Positions 41,796 through 51,521 are shown, counted from the stretch's first letter. The stretch: 64,000 nucleotides of DNA from Variovorax sp. J22P240 (GCF_030316855.1 NZ_JASZYR010000001.1:1302001-1366000), one strand, 5' to 3'. A program made the numbers and translations. Notes: generated by a model from the letters alone, not told the origin.

Positions 41796-43349
41796 TTAAC
41801 CGCCCTCGAAAAGGCGCTTGTGCTGCTCCCGAAGCAACGCTTTCTGCACCTTGCCCATCGCGTTGCGCGGAAGCTCTTGCACCACGAAGCAACGCTTGGG
41901 AATCTTGAAGTTCGCGAGCTTCGACTTGAGCTCCGCGATGATCGCCTCGCCATCGAGCGACGCACCCGCCCGGGGGATCACGACGGCGACCCCGACCTCG
42001 CCGAAGTCCGCGTGCGGCACGCCCACCAGGGCGCTTTCGGCGACGCCGGCCATCTCGTTGATGTAGCCCTCGATCTCAGCAGGGTAGACGTTGTAGCCGC
42101 CGCTGATGATCAGGTCCTTGCTGCGCCCGACGATCGTCACGTAACCGAGCCCGTCGACCTTGCCCACATCGCCCGTCTTGAAGTATCCGTCGGGGGTGAA
42201 CTCCTCCTTCGTCTTCTCTGGCATGCGCCAATAGCCCATGAAGACGTTAGAGCCGTCCACTTCGATATGGCCGATCTCGTCGGTCGGGCACGCCTCGCCT
42301 TCGTCGTCCCGCACGCGAAGCTGCACACCCGGCAGGGGAAAGCCCACGGTGCCGCCGCGGCGCTCTCCCGAGACGGGGTTGTAGGGGTTGGAGGTGAGCA
42401 TCACCGTCTCGCTCATGCCGTAGCGCTCGAGGATGGTGTGCCCCGTGCGCTCGCGCCATTCGTTGAAGGTCTCGATCAAGAGCGGCGCCGAGCCGGAAAT
42501 GAAGAGGCGCATGTTGCCGCATGCCTTGCGCGTGAGGCCGCGCTCTGCAAGCATGCGGACGTAGAGGGTCGGCACGCCCATGAAAACCGTGGCCTCTGGC
42601 AAGCGGGCCACCACGCGCTTCGGCTCGAAGCGGTTGAGCCAGATCATCTTGCTGCCGCTGATGAGCGCACCGTGGATCGCGACGAAGAGCCCGTGCACAT
42701 GAAAGATCGGAAGCGCATGGATCAGGACGTCGCCGCCCTCCTCCGCCGTTCGCCAGCCCCAGTAGTCCTTCAGCACTTCGGCATTCGACCGCAGGTTGCG
42801 ATGCGTGAGCATGGCGCCCTTGCTGCGGCCCGTGGTGCCGCTGGTGTAGAGGATGGCGGCGAGGTCGTCGTCAGTCTTCTTCGCGACGGTGTGCCGGTCG
42901 CTGCATTGCGCGGCGACTTCGAGCAGGGTGCCCTTACGGTTTTCGTCGAGCGTGAACACATGTCGCGTGCCGGCCGCAGTGGCAACAGGCGCCACCCACG
43001 CGGCATTCGCGCTGCTGCAGACCACCACCTCGGGTTCGGCGTTGCCGATAAAGTATTCGATCTCGGCTTCGCGATAGGCCGTGTTGAGCGGCAAGAAGAC
43101 GTAGCCTGCGCGCAGGGTGGCGATGTAGAGCAACAGGGCTTCGACCGACTTCTCGACCTGCACGGCAATGCGCGCGCCCTCCTGAAGCTTCAGTGCGTCG
43201 AGCAGGTTGGCAATCATCGCGCTGGCGCGGTCCAGGTCACGCCACGAATACAGGAGTCCGTCATCGGTCTCGATCGCGATCTGGTCGAGGTCGGACGGGA
43301 AAGCCGCGCGCAGTGCGGCGAAGAGATTGGCGTTGGTCGATTCGGTCAT
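41796..43349 (-). CDS. matB: Malonyl-CoA synthetase
   Basis: MatB activates malonate to malonyl-CoA with ATP. The 517-residue ANL-superfamily protein starts MTESTNANLFAAL and has ILYTSGTTGRSKGAM, ERYGMSETVM, the GYFKTGDVGKVDGLGY hinge region, and the C-terminal Lys in PRNAMGKVQKALL. The match to MatB is closer than to general fatty acyl-CoA ligases, and the partner malonyl-CoA decarboxylase is in the same operon. An apparent upstream extension runs through the hydratase gene in another frame and is not real. It is the last gene of the operon, seven bases after the hydratase. Confidence 0.9.
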   Translation of the reverse strand: MTESTNANLFAALRAAFPSDLDQIAIETDDGLLYSWRDLDRASAMIANLLDALKLQEGARIAVQVEKSVEALLLYIATLRAGYVFLPLNTAYREAEIEYFIGNAEPEVVVCSSANAAWVAPVATAAGTRHVFTLDENRKGTLLEVAAQCSDRHTVAKKTDDDLAAILYTSGTTGRSKGAMLTHRNLRSNAEVLKDYWGWRTAEEGGDVLIHALPIFHVHGLFVAIHGALISGSKMIWLNRFEPKRVVARLPEATVFMGVPTLYVRMLAERGLTRKACGNMRLFISGSAPLLIETFNEWRERTGHTILERYGMSETVMLTSNPYNPVSGERRGGTVGFPLPGVQLRVRDDEGEACPTDEIGHIEVDGSNVFMGYWRMPEKTKEEFTPDGYFKTGDVGKVDGLGYVTIVGRSKDLIISGGYNVYPAEIEGYINEMAGVAESALVGVPHADFGEVGVAVVIPRAGASLDGEAIIAELKSKLANFKIPKRCFVVQELPRNAMGKVQKALLREQHKRLFEGG

Positions 43350-43356
43350 GGTGATT

Positions 43357-44133
43357 TCAGAAGACGGGTGCGCGCTTGGAGAGGAAGGCCGCGATGCCTT
43401 CGCGATGCTCCGCGGAGTCGGCATAGTCATAGGCGGCCGCGAGCAGCGGTGCGATCGATTCGTGCGCCGCGGATCGGCGAAGCGCGGCAAAAGTACGCTT
43501 GTTGAGTCTTGCGGCCTCGGGTGCCAACTCGGCAATGCGCTGCGCGTGGGCCAGCGCTTCGGCGGCCACTTCCGCATCGGGCATCACCCGCAACAGGAAG
43601 CCAGCGTCGTAGAGCCGATCGGCGCCGTGCACACTGGCGGCCAGCAGCATGTCGCGCGCCAGCGCATCGCCGATCGCGCCGTGCACGAGCGCCGCCTCGC
43701 GCGGGGCCATCGGAAAGCCCAGCTTCGCGATCGGCGCGCCGAACTTGGACGAAGTGCCCGCCAGGCGAATGTCGCAGCAGCTCGCAATTTCAAGTCCGGC
43801 ACCCATGCAGGCGCCTTCGATTCGCGCCACCAGCGGCAGCTCGCAAGCCAGCATCGCAGCGAGCGCGGCCCACACTTCGTTCTCGTGAAACTCGCGCAGG
43901 CGCGTCTCGTCGAAACGGAAAGACGGGTACTCGGAAATGTCGCCGCCGGCACAGAAGGCGTCACCCTCCCCGCCAACGACGACGCAGCGCAGCGATGCGT
44001 CCTGCGCCAGTCCCTCGAAGACGGCGCGGAGTTCGCGCCACATGGCGCGCGTCATCGCGTTGAGCCTGCTCGCATTCGCGATCGTCACGAATGCGATCGG
44101 GCCCTCGCTGCGCAGCCTGATCGATGCTGTCAT
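43357..44133 (-). CDS. Enoyl-CoA hydratase/isomerase family protein
   Basis: This 258-residue crotonase-fold protein has the oxyanion-hole segments AFCAGGDISEY and the second loop IEGACMGAGLEIASCCDIRLA. Instead of the hydratase Glu pair, the second loop reads SSKFGAPIAKLGFPMAPREA, so the exact reaction is uncertain. The ATG overlaps the stop of the upstream receptor gene (ATGA). Lying inside a malonate operon, it might act on a CoA ester from the pathway; this is inference from position. Confidence 0.88.
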   Translation of the reverse strand: MTASIRLRSEGPIAFVTIANASRLNAMTRAMWRELRAVFEGLAQDASLRCVVVGGEGDAFCAGGDISEYPSFRFDETRLREFHENEVWAALAAMLACELPLVARIEGACMGAGLEIASCCDIRLAGTSSKFGAPIAKLGFPMAPREAALVHGAIGDALARDMLLAASVHGADRLYDAGFLLRVMPDAEVAAEALAHAQRIAELAPEAARLNKRTFAALRRSAAHESIAPLLAAAYDYADSAEHREGIAAFLSKRAPVF

Positions 44134-45116
44134 TCCAGCTTGGCTCCCGATTCCTTGACCACTGCAGCCCAACGCTTGATCTCCGAGTTCACGAACGCAC
44201 CGTAGGCGGGTCCGGCCAGGCTGGGGATTTCCGATCCGTTGCTGGCCCAGATCGCCTTCAAGTCATCCGTCGCGAGCGCCTTCTTCATGTCGTCGATGAT
44301 CTTCGTCTGCACGTCGGCCGGGGTGCCCTTGGGCGCCCAGAGGCCATACCAGGTGGTCACGGTGTAGTCCGGCAGACCCACTTCAGCGGCGCAAGGCACG
44401 TCGGGGAACGCCGGGTTGCGCTTGCTGCCGGCAACCATCAGCGCCTTGATCCGCCCCGCCTTGATGTGCTGAGCCGAGGAACCGAGTCCGTCGAACATCA
44501 CGTCGACATTTCCGGCGATCAGGTCCTGCAGCGCAGGGCCGGCGCCCCTGTAGGGAATGTGGGTGATGAAGGTTCCGGTCTGCAGCTTGAACAACTCGCC
44601 CGCCAGGTGGTGCGAGGTTCCCGCACCGGCCGAGGCGTAGTTGAGCTTGCCAGGGTTCTGCTTGGCGGCAGCGACGAAGGCCTTGAGCGTCGTCGCGGTC
44701 ACGCGCTTGGGATTGACCACCACCACCTGCGGCACATTGGCCAACAGGAGCAGCGGCACGAAATCCTTCTCGATGTCGTAGTCGAGCTTGGGATAGACCG
44801 ACGGCGCAATGGCATGGTGCACGGCGCCCATGAAGAGCGTGTAGCCGTCGGGCTGCGCCTTGGCCGCGATGCTGGCACCCAAGGTGCCGCCGGCGCCGCC
44901 CCGGTTGTCGATCACCAGCGTCTGGCCCGTGATGCGGCTGAACTGTGCGGACAGCGGCCGTGCGAAGGCGTCGGTACCACCGCCCGCCGGGAATGGAACG
45001 ATCATCGTCACCGGCTTGGTGGGCCAGGTAGCCTGGGCCCATGCGCCGCCGGACAGCGCTGCGGCGGTGGCTGCGGCAAGGCGCAATACGTCGCGCCGCT
45101 GGAAATTGGGGGTCAT
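44130..45116 (-). CDS. Bug/TctC-family tripartite tricarboxylate receptor
   Basis: This 328-residue periplasmic binding protein has an N-terminal signal with a twin Arg (QRRDVLRLAAATAAAL) and cleavage near AWAQA. It shows the family's start WPTKPVTMIVPFPAGGGTD, GNVDVMFDGLGS and VPCAAEVGLPDY. Bug proteins are hugely expanded in Burkholderiales and bind carboxylates or amides. In this operon malonate is the likely ligand, taking the place that a permease holds in classical mat operons. No TctA/TctB membrane partner is present in the window. Confidence 0.9.
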   Translation of the reverse strand: MTPNFQRRDVLRLAAATAAALSGGAWAQATWPTKPVTMIVPFPAGGGTDAFARPLSAQFSRITGQTLVIDNRGGAGGTLGASIAAKAQPDGYTLFMGAVHHAIAPSVYPKLDYDIEKDFVPLLLLANVPQVVVVNPKRVTATTLKAFVAAAKQNPGKLNYASAGAGTSHHLAGELFKLQTGTFITHIPYRGAGPALQDLIAGNVDVMFDGLGSSAQHIKAGRIKALMVAGSKRNPAFPDVPCAAEVGLPDYTVTTWYGLWAPKGTPADVQTKIIDDMKKALATDDLKAIWASNGSEIPSLAGPAYGAFVNSEIKRWAAVVKESGAKLE

Positions 45117-45187
45117 TGCTTGTCTCCTGTCGTTGTGAACTCTCGTGCGCCGGGGCCTTCGGCGCGCTGGAATCGGCCCTCCGAAAA

Positions 45188-46624
45188 TCAACTCTTCAGG
45201 AAGAGATCGTCGATGTCGCCGGACACCGCGACCTTGCCCTGCGCGAGCAGCGCCCGATGCTTGTCGAGCCGCTTCAGATCGTAGAGATAGTTGACCATCA
45301 GGCCGTAGGACTGCTTCAGTCCCTTCGGCGAGGGATCGCCGGCCCAGTTGAGGCGCTCCACACGCGCGCCGTTGCCGAGATGGAAGCGCGCGACCGGATC
45401 GACCGGCTTGCCGTCAGCGGTCGCGCGGCCGAGGTATTCGGCAGCCGAATTCAGCAGCAGCTGACGCACGGGCGACTTGGCGTCGAGCGCGCTCGTCTCC
45501 TCGGCTGCGGCCAGAAAGCGCTCGGCCGTGGGCGGCAGGGAGCCGACCACGCGGCCCAGCTCGGTCGCGCGTTTTTCGTCGAGCCGCTCCACCATGCCGG
45601 CCGCGTGCTTGGCGAGCCATCCGCGAAACCCCGGGATCGGCGACAGCGTGGAGAAAGTCTTCAGGCGCGGCAGTTCTTCCTGCAGCGTCTCGACCACACG
45701 CTTGATCAGCGAGTCGCCGAAGCTCACTCCGCGCAGGCCGGTCTGGGTGTTGCTGATCGAATAGAAGATGGCGGTCGTGGCCTTGTCCGGCTTGACCAGC
45801 GCCGCCGCTTCGTCGAGCAGTGGGACGATGCCTTCGCTGACGCGATCGACCAGCGCCACCTCCACGAAGATCAGCGGCGTGTTCGGAAGGCGCGGGTGGA
45901 AGAAGCCGTAGCAGCGGCGATCGCTGTCGAGCCGGTTCTTGACGTCGGCCCAGCTCTTGATGTCGTGCACGGCCTCGTACTGGATCAGCTTCTCGATCAG
46001 CGAGGCCGGCGAGTCCCAACTGATACGGCGCAGATCGAGAAAGGCCACGTCGAACCATGTCGAGAACAGGTGCTCGAGCTCGGCGTCCAGCTGCAAGAGC
46101 CTTCGGTCACCCTTGAGGTGCGGCAGCAGTTCGGCACGCAGGTCGACCAGAAAGCGCATGCCGTCGGGGTCGATGGCAAAGCGCTGCAGCAGGCGCGCTC
46201 GCGGCGAGATGAGCGCGCGCCGCAAGTGCACTTCGGCCTGACCCTCGTCGGGCGTGCCGACCGCAGCCCCGTGCTGGTCGCGGGCATCGCTGAGCTTCTG
46301 TACGTCGGGCGCGAAGCGTTCGCTCATGAGCAGCCAGATGTCGCGCCGCTCGTCCAGGTCGCGGCCGGCGTACCACTGCACGACCGCATGGGCGCGGCGA
46401 CCGGCCTCGACCTCGCTCACACGCGGGTCGACGACTGCCTGCAGTTCGACCAGCGCACGGCGCAACGCGCGGGGCGCAAGCGCCTCGCCATTGCGGCGCA
46501 GCGTCGCTTCGAGTCGTTCGGACAACGGTCGAGGGCCCGAGGTGGACGCAGTCTTCTTTGCTTCCGGGGCGCTTCCCGGGCGCAGGCGCGAAACGCCGCG
46601 CGTGATCCAGTCGCTGGCATTCAT
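45188..46624 (-). CDS. matA: Malonyl-CoA decarboxylase
   Basis: This enzyme turns malonyl-CoA into acetyl-CoA and CO2. The 478-residue protein has the helical N-terminal oligomerisation half and a C-terminal GNAT-like catalytic half, with CYGFFHPRLPNTPLIFVEVAL, TAIFYSISNTQTGLRGVSFGD (catalytic Ser region) and ARFHLGNGARVERLNW (catalytic His region). Length fits bacterial and mitochondrial malonyl-CoA decarboxylases. Its start overlaps the stop of the GntR regulator gene by four bases, so regulator and enzyme are made together. Confidence 0.94.
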   Translation of the reverse strand: MNASDWITRGVSRLRPGSAPEAKKTASTSGPRPLSERLEATLRRNGEALAPRALRRALVELQAVVDPRVSEVEAGRRAHAVVQWYAGRDLDERRDIWLLMSERFAPDVQKLSDARDQHGAAVGTPDEGQAEVHLRRALISPRARLLQRFAIDPDGMRFLVDLRAELLPHLKGDRRLLQLDAELEHLFSTWFDVAFLDLRRISWDSPASLIEKLIQYEAVHDIKSWADVKNRLDSDRRCYGFFHPRLPNTPLIFVEVALVDRVSEGIVPLLDEAAALVKPDKATTAIFYSISNTQTGLRGVSFGDSLIKRVVETLQEELPRLKTFSTLSPIPGFRGWLAKHAAGMVERLDEKRATELGRVVGSLPPTAERFLAAAEETSALDAKSPVRQLLLNSAAEYLGRATADGKPVDPVARFHLGNGARVERLNWAGDPSPKGLKQSYGLMVNYLYDLKRLDKHRALLAQGKVAVSGDIDDLFLKS

Positions 46625-47289
46625 GAAATGAGCTTCGCCTTCTGTTGGAGCGCGACGGCCCGCAGGGCTTCGCGCTGACGGTTGAGATGGGTGCGCATGG
46701 CGGCCTCCGCGCCGTCGCTGTCGCGCGCCTTCAGCGCGGCGAACACGGCGAGATGCTCCGAGAGGCTCTGGTCGAGCCGCCCCGGAGCATGCAGTTGCTG
46801 CAGTCGCGCAAGCTTGAGGATCTTGCGCAGATCGCCGATCACCTGCGCGAGCCAGCGGTTGTCGGCCAGCATGATGATGGCTTCGTGGATCGCAAAGTTG
46901 GTGGCGTAGTACTCGTTGATGCGTTTCGCACTCGCGTTCTTCGCGAGCCTGACGTGCAGCGTTTCGAGCGCTTCGAGGTCGGCATCGCTCGCATTGCGCG
47001 CGGCCTCCCAGGCGCAACGCCCTTCCAGCAGCGCAATCACCGGAAAGATGTCGTCCAGGTCGCGCTGAGTGACCTCGGCCACGAAGCAGCCGCGCCGCGG
47101 TTCATGGCGCAGCAGCCCCTCGGCCGTGAGCACCTTCAACGCTTCGCGCAGGGGCGTGCGCGAAATCTCCAGCCGCTCGCACAGAGCCGCCTCATCGACA
47201 AAACTGCCCGGCGCCATCGCCCCGGCGAAGATCTCCTCGCGGAGGGTGGCGGCTACTTCGTCGTGCAGGGAGTTGTGGACGAGTCGCAT
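46621..47289 (-). CDS. GntR-family regulator (FadR subfamily) of the malonate operon
   Basis: This 222-residue protein has an N-terminal GntR winged helix (LREEIFAGAMAPGSFVDEAALCERLEISRTPLREALKVL) and an all-helical FCD-type ligand domain with the metal-binding pattern expected (Asp ... His ... His; for example EAIIMLADN and LSEHLAVFAAL). It leads the malonate operon, as MatR does in rhizobial matABC, so it is probably the local repressor, released by malonate or malonyl-CoA. The promoter should lie in 47290-47409. Confidence 0.9.
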   Translation of the reverse strand: MRLVHNSLHDEVAATLREEIFAGAMAPGSFVDEAALCERLEISRTPLREALKVLTAEGLLRHEPRRGCFVAEVTQRDLDDIFPVIALLEGRCAWEAARNASDADLEALETLHVRLAKNASAKRINEYYATNFAIHEAIIMLADNRWLAQVIGDLRKILKLARLQQLHAPGRLDQSLSEHLAVFAALKARDSDGAEAAMRTHLNRQREALRAVALQQKAKLIS

Positions 47290-47409
47290 GGCGAGCGATC
47301 AGGCGATTTGGGCCGGCTGTGATTTCTGGAAATTATGCGTAATTATCAGAAGCCCGCGACCGCGAGCAACGCATTTTTCGTTCGGAGATACCCTGCCGCG
47401 GGCCGGCGC

Positions 47410-48237
47410 TCAAACTCGCGCGGTCGCCGCACTTCTCTGGGCAGGCGCACTGACATAGAGCCATACGCCGAACACGATCATCGGCACGCAGAGCCATTGC
47501 CCCATGCTCATGTTGAGCGCGAGCAGGCCGAGGAAGTCGTCGGGCTCACGGAAGTATTCCGCGATGAAGCGCATCAGCCCGTAGCCGATCAGGAAGACGG
47601 CCGACACGCGGCGCTCCCGGCGTTCCTTGCGGGCATAGAGCCATAGCAGGACGAAGAGCAGCAATCCCTCGAGCAGGAACTGATAGACCTGCGACGGATG
47701 GCGCGGCAGCATCGACTCGCTTTGCGGGAACACCATGCCCCACGGCAGATCGGGGCTGCTGAAACGGCCCCAGAGTTCGCCGTTGATGAAATTGCCGACG
47801 CGGCCGGCGGCCAGCCCCGTGGGCACGCAGGGCGCTACGAAGTCCATCACCTGCCAGAACGGCCGCGAGCGCGAGCGTGCGAACCACACCATCGAGGCGA
47901 TCACCCCCAGCAGCCCGCCATGGAAGCTCATGCCGCCCTGCCAGACAAAAAAGATTTCGAGCGGGTGCGTGAGATAGAAACCCGGCTTGTAAAACAAGCA
48001 GTAGCCCAGCCGGCCACCGACGATCACCCCCATCACGCCCAGGAAAAGGATGTCTTCGAGGTCCTTGCGGGTCCATGCGCCCGGTCGGGTGATGGAGCGG
48101 AATGGCTCGTGCTTCAGCCGACGCGTGCCGAGAAAAAAGAACAGTGCGAAGGCGGCCAGATAGGTCAGGCCATACCAATGAATGGCGACGGGCCCGAGCT
48201 GCAGGGCCACGGGGTTGATCTGCGGGTACATGAGCAT
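47410..48237 (-). CDS. lgt: Prolipoprotein diacylglyceryl transferase
   Basis: Lgt attaches diacylglycerol to the lipobox Cys of prolipoproteins at the inner membrane. The 275-residue protein has seven expected membrane segments, the [11 protein letters not shown] segment with the essential His region, and [15 protein letters not shown], the Lgt signature, plus [13 protein letters not shown]. It begins just downstream of dispersed repeat copy C. Confidence 0.96.
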   Translation of the reverse strand: MLMYPQINPVALQLGPVAIHWYGLTYLAAFALFFFLGTRRLKHEPFRSITRPGAWTRKDLEDILFLGVMGVIVGGRLGYCLFYKPGFYLTHPLEIFFVWQGGMSFHGGLLGVIASMVWFARSRSRPFWQVMDFVAPCVPTGLAAGRVGNFINGELWGRFSSPDLPWGMVFPQSESMLPRHPSQVYQFLLEGLLLFVLLWLYARKERRERRVSAVFLIGYGLMRFIAEYFREPDDFLGLLALNMSMGQWLCVPMIVFGVWLYVSAPAQRSAATARV

Positions 48238-48250
48238 GAACAGATTAAAA

Positions 48251-48342
48251 CACCCCCGGGCTCGCGCACTTCGTGTCGCTCTCCACCCCTTGCAGGGGGC
48301 GATACCGGCGGACCGACGTTGCCGGATCCGCGGTATTCCTGG
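48251..48342 (-). repeat. Dispersed two-hairpin repeat, copy C (inverted)
   Basis: Read on the minus strand this copy runs CCAGGAATACCGCGGATCCG, inner loop, TCCGCCGGTATCG, the hairpin CCCCTGCAAGGGG, tail GCGACACGAAGTGCGCG, and ends CCCGGGGGT. It matches copies A and B over the whole length with a few substitutions. It fills the gap between the LysR stop and the lgt start, so here it lies in front of a gene rather than between convergent ends. Confidence 0.85.
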
Positions 48343-48346
48343 ACTC

Positions 48347-49273
48347 TCAAGTCCTGATGAAATTGATGAAGCGCGTCAGGGCGGGGTTGTCGATGTGCGA
48401 CGGCCAGACCAGGCTCGTTTCGCAGTTCGGTAAGGGTGCAGCGGTTCGACGGCGGGCTGCGGGCTCGAACTCGCTGGCGGCGCGATAGACGACCCCCGAC
48501 CGCCTGAACTGCATGACGCTTTCGGGCACCCAGGCCACGCCGAGGCCGCCCCAGACCAGGTTCACGATGGTCTGCATCTGGATGGCTTCTTGCGCAACTT
48601 CGGGGGTTCGCCCTGCTGCGTGGTAGAGGCCGAAGATCGTGTCGTGCATCGACGGCACGATGCGGCGCGGAAAGATCACGAGTGGCTCGACCAAGGCGTC
48701 GGCGAGGCACACCTTGCTCACCTTTGCGAGAGGATGCTTTGCCGGCAACGCCAGGACCAGTGGCTCTTCGGACACCGACAGCCGCTCCAACCCCGGCGGC
48801 GCGAAGCCGGGCGAATGCAGCATCAGGCCCGCATCGATCTCACCGCGCGAAAAGGCCTCGAGTTGCACGTCGCCGGTGGCCTCGACCAGTTCCAGCGCGA
48901 CCTCCGGACACTGGATGCGGAACTCGCGCACCCAAGCCGGCAGGCGCTCGAAGCCGATGGTGGATACGAAGGCAAGCCGCACGCGTCCGACCTCGCCCGC
49001 CGCCGCCGCCTTGGCGCGCGCCGGGAGGGCTTGCGCACGGGCCAGCAGTTCGCGGACGTCGGGCAACAGCGCCTCGCCGGCCGGCGTGAGCGCCACCCGG
49101 CGTCGCGTGCGGTCGAACAGCACGACACCCAGCGTCTTCTCGAGCTGCGCGATGGCCTGCGTGACCGGCGGCTGCGTCATGTGCAGGCGCTGGGCAGCGC
49201 GGCCGAAATGCAGTTCTTCGGCGACGGCGACGAACTGGCGCCAGGCGCGCAAGTCGATCCATGCTTCTTTCAT
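48347..49273 (-). CDS. LysR-family regulator divergent from ilvD
   Basis: This 308-residue regulator starts [20 protein letters not shown] with the LysR helix-turn-helix ([28 protein letters not shown]) and a substrate-binding-like effector domain from about residue 90. It is divergent from ilvD, and a T-N11-A palindrome covers its own start codon, suggesting autoregulation and possible control of ilvD. The effector is unknown. Confidence 0.92.
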   Translation of the reverse strand: MKEAWIDLRAWRQFVAVAEELHFGRAAQRLHMTQPPVTQAIAQLEKTLGVVLFDRTRRRVALTPAGEALLPDVRELLARAQALPARAKAAAAGEVGRVRLAFVSTIGFERLPAWVREFRIQCPEVALELVEATGDVQLEAFSRGEIDAGLMLHSPGFAPPGLERLSVSEEPLVLALPAKHPLAKVSKVCLADALVEPLVIFPRRIVPSMHDTIFGLYHAAGRTPEVAQEAIQMQTIVNLVWGGLGVAWVPESVMQFRRSGVVYRAASEFEPAARRRTAAPLPNCETSLVWPSHIDNPALTRFINFIRT

Positions 49274-49286
49274 ATGCGAAGCATAT
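49272..49286. promoter_or_regulatory. LysR-type palindrome covering the regulator start codon
   Basis: ATATGCGAAGCATAT has six-base perfect arms around GAA and contains the T-N11-A core of LysR boxes. It overlaps the start codon of the LysR gene and lies about 85 bases before ilvD. Confidence 0.5.
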
Positions 49287-49307
49287 CAATCAGACACAAA
49301 AAACGGA

Positions 49308-49337
49308 TTGGAACCAATCAATCAATCGTCCGATACT
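49308..49337 (+). promoter_or_regulatory. Candidate ilvD promoter
   Basis: TTGGAA (49308) and GATACT (49332-49337) form a sigma-70-like pair with an 18-base spacer, about 35 bases before the ilvD ATG. The -35 lies within the small palindrome ATTGGAACCAAT (49307-49318). Confidence 0.4.
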
Positions 49338-49371
49338 TGGCGTCCCCGATTCCCGACCCACGAGACACACG

Positions 49372-51066
49372 ATGGACACCAAAACGATCCAGATCAACCG
49401 CCGCAGCGCCAACATCGTCGAAGGCAAGAGCCGCGCTCCCAACCGCTCGATGTTCTACGCGATGGGCTACGAGGAAGGCGACTTCAAGAAGCCGATGGTC
49501 GGCGTGGCGAACGGCCACAGCACGATCACGCCGTGCAATTCGGGCCTGCAGAAGCTGGCGGACGCGGCCATCGCCGGCATCGAGGAAGCCGGCGGCAACG
49601 CCCAGGTGTTCGGCACGCCCACCATCTCGGACGGCATGGCGATGGGCACCGAGGGCATGAAATACTCGCTCGTGAGCCGCGAAGTCATTTCCGACTGCAT
49701 CGAGACCTGCGTCGGCGGGCAGTGGATGGACGGCGTACTGGTCATCGGCGGCTGCGACAAGAACATGCCCGGCGGCCTCATGGGCATGCTGCGCGCCAAC
49801 GTGCCCGCCATCTACGTCTACGGCGGCACCATCCTGCCGGGCAGGTACAAGGGCCAGGACCTGAACATCGTGAGCGTGTTCGAGGCGGTTGGCCAGAACG
49901 CCGCCGGCAACATGAGCGACGAGGAACTGAGGGAAATCGAGATGCGCGCGATCCCGGGCACGGGCTCCTGCGGCGGCATGTACACGGCCAACACGATGAG
50001 TTCCGCCTTCGAGGCGCTCGGCATTTCGCTGCCCTACTCGTCGACCATGGCCAATCCGCACGACGAGAAGGCCAACTCCGCCAAGGAATCGGCCAAGGTG
50101 CTGATCGAGGCGATCAAGAAGGACATCAAGCCGCGCGACATCGTGACGAAGAAGGCCATCGAGAACGCGGTGTCCGTGATCATGGCGACCGGCGGATCGA
50201 CCAACGCGGTGCTGCACTTCCTGGCCATCGCGCACACGGCCGGCGTGGATTGGTCCATCGACGACTTCGAGCGCATGCGCAAGAAGGTGCCCGTGCTATG
50301 CGACCTGAAGCCCAGCGGCAAGTACCTCGCCGTCGACCTCCACAAGGCGGGCGGCATTCCGCAAGTCATGAAGGTGCTGCTGAACGCGGGACTCCTGCAT
50401 GGCGACTGCATCACCATCACCGGCCAGACCATCGCCGAGGTGCTGAAGGACGTGCCCGACCAGCCGCGCGCCGATCAGGATGTAATCCGCCCGATCAGCA
50501 ATCCGATGTACGCCGAAGGCCACCTCGCGATCCTGAAAGGCAATCTCTCGCCCGAAGGCGCGGTCGCGAAGATCACCGGCCTCAAGAACCCGGTTATCAC
50601 CGGCCCGGCACGCGTGTTCGATGACGAGCAGTCCGCCTTGCAGGCCATCCTCGACGGCAAGATCAAGGCCGGCGACGTGATGGTGCTGCGTTACCTCGGC
50701 CCGAAGGGTGGTCCCGGCATGCCGGAAATGCTGGCACCCACCGGCGCGCTGATCGGTGCGGGTCTTGGCGAGAGCGTCGGCCTCATCACCGACGGCCGCT
50801 TCTCCGGTGGCACTTGGGGCATGGTGGTCGGCCACGTCGCGCCCGAAGCCGCGGCCGGCGGCACGATCGCGTTCGTCAACGAAGGCGACTCCATCACCAT
50901 CGACGCCCATCAGCTCAAGCTTGAACTCAACGTCCCCGACGCCGAGATCGCCAAGCGCCGTGAAGGCTGGAAGGCCCCCGCCCCCCGCTACACCCGCGGC
51001 GTGCAAGCCAAGTTCGCCTTCAACGCCTCCAGCGCCAGCTCAGGCGCAGTGCTCGACAACTTCTGA
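49372..51066 (+). CDS. ilvD: Dihydroxy-acid dehydratase
   Basis: IlvD dehydrates dihydroxy acids to the 2-keto acid precursors of valine, isoleucine and leucine. The 564-residue protein has the three Fe-S Cys regions: [18 protein letters not shown] and [14 protein letters not shown], and the substrate Ser region near [10 protein letters not shown]. The ATG at 49372 gives the standard N-terminus; the frame is open upstream into the promoter region. It is divergent from a LysR gene and followed by dispersed repeat copy B. Confidence 0.96.
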   Translation: MDTKTIQINRRSANIVEGKSRAPNRSMFYAMGYEEGDFKKPMVGVANGHSTITPCNSGLQKLADAAIAGIEEAGGNAQVFGTPTISDGMAMGTEGMKYSLVSREVISDCIETCVGGQWMDGVLVIGGCDKNMPGGLMGMLRANVPAIYVYGGTILPGRYKGQDLNIVSVFEAVGQNAAGNMSDEELREIEMRAIPGTGSCGGMYTANTMSSAFEALGISLPYSSTMANPHDEKANSAKESAKVLIEAIKKDIKPRDIVTKKAIENAVSVIMATGGSTNAVLHFLAIAHTAGVDWSIDDFERMRKKVPVLCDLKPSGKYLAVDLHKAGGIPQVMKVLLNAGLLHGDCITITGQTIAEVLKDVPDQPRADQDVIRPISNPMYAEGHLAILKGNLSPEGAVAKITGLKNPVITGPARVFDDEQSALQAILDGKIKAGDVMVLRYLGPKGGPGMPEMLAPTGALIGAGLGESVGLITDGRFSGGTWGMVVGHVAPEAAAGGTIAFVNEGDSITIDAHQLKLELNVPDAEIAKRREGWKAPAPRYTRGVQAKFAFNASSASSGAVLDNF

Positions 51067-51081
51067 ACTGGAGCGCGCCTT

Positions 51082-51176
51082 CCAGGAATACCGCGGATCC
51101 GGCTCAGCCGGTCCGCCGGTATAGCCCCCTGCAAGGGGGTAGGCGAATCGACACGAAGTGCGCGCAGCCTGGGGGT
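51082..51176 (+). repeat. Dispersed two-hairpin repeat, copy B
   Basis: This copy runs CCAGGAATACCGCGGATCCG, loop, GGTCCGCCGGTATAG, CCCCCTGCAAGGGGG, then GCGAATCGACACGAAGTGCG, CGCAGCCTGGGGGT. It fills the space between ilvD (+) and the convergent Trp-rich protein gene (-), the same convergent position as copy A. Confidence 0.87.
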
Positions 51177-51180
51177 GTGC

Positions 51181-51417
51181 CTATTTCCTGCGCAGCGTCC
51201 CGAGCTTGCTCCGCTGGCGATCGATGCGTGCCTGCCGGCGCGCGTTCTCCCGCTCGACCACCTTGCGCTTGGTGTAGCCGGACGAGTCAGCCCATGCCCA
51301 CCACGCGATCGCCAGAGCGAACGGAATCAGGACGATCCACCAGCTCCATGTGGCGACCGCGCCGACCTCGAGCAATTTGAGAGCCACCCCGAGCAGGCCC
51401 AGCATCAGAAACCACAT
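51181..51417 (-). CDS. Small Trp-rich membrane protein (TIGR04438-like)
   Basis: This 78-residue protein starts MWFLMLGLLGVALKLLEVG and has two short hydrophobic segments with five Trp (TWSWWIVLIPFALAIAWWAWAD), then a strongly basic tail (KRKVVERENARRQARIDRQR). Such proteins are common in Burkholderiales and of unknown function. A strong GGAGGAG ribosome site before 51417 supports this start over the upstream extension to 51465. Confidence 0.8.
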   Translation of the reverse strand: MWFLMLGLLGVALKLLEVGAVATWSWWIVLIPFALAIAWWAWADSSGYTKRKVVERENARRQARIDRQRSKLGTLRRK

Positions 51418-51521
51418 CGCGAACTCCTCCGTTATTTGCGCAGACGCGTGGAAAGCGGTGTGCACCGCGTTACCTACAATCGCGTTGGATCGACTTTAAC
51501 GCACCGACTCGATAAGACCCC

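Noticed and set aside
48639-50624. Plus-strand frame spanning the LysR gene and ilvD in another frame
   Set aside because: It crosses two certain genes and yields an Arg/His/Gly-rich product with no motif.
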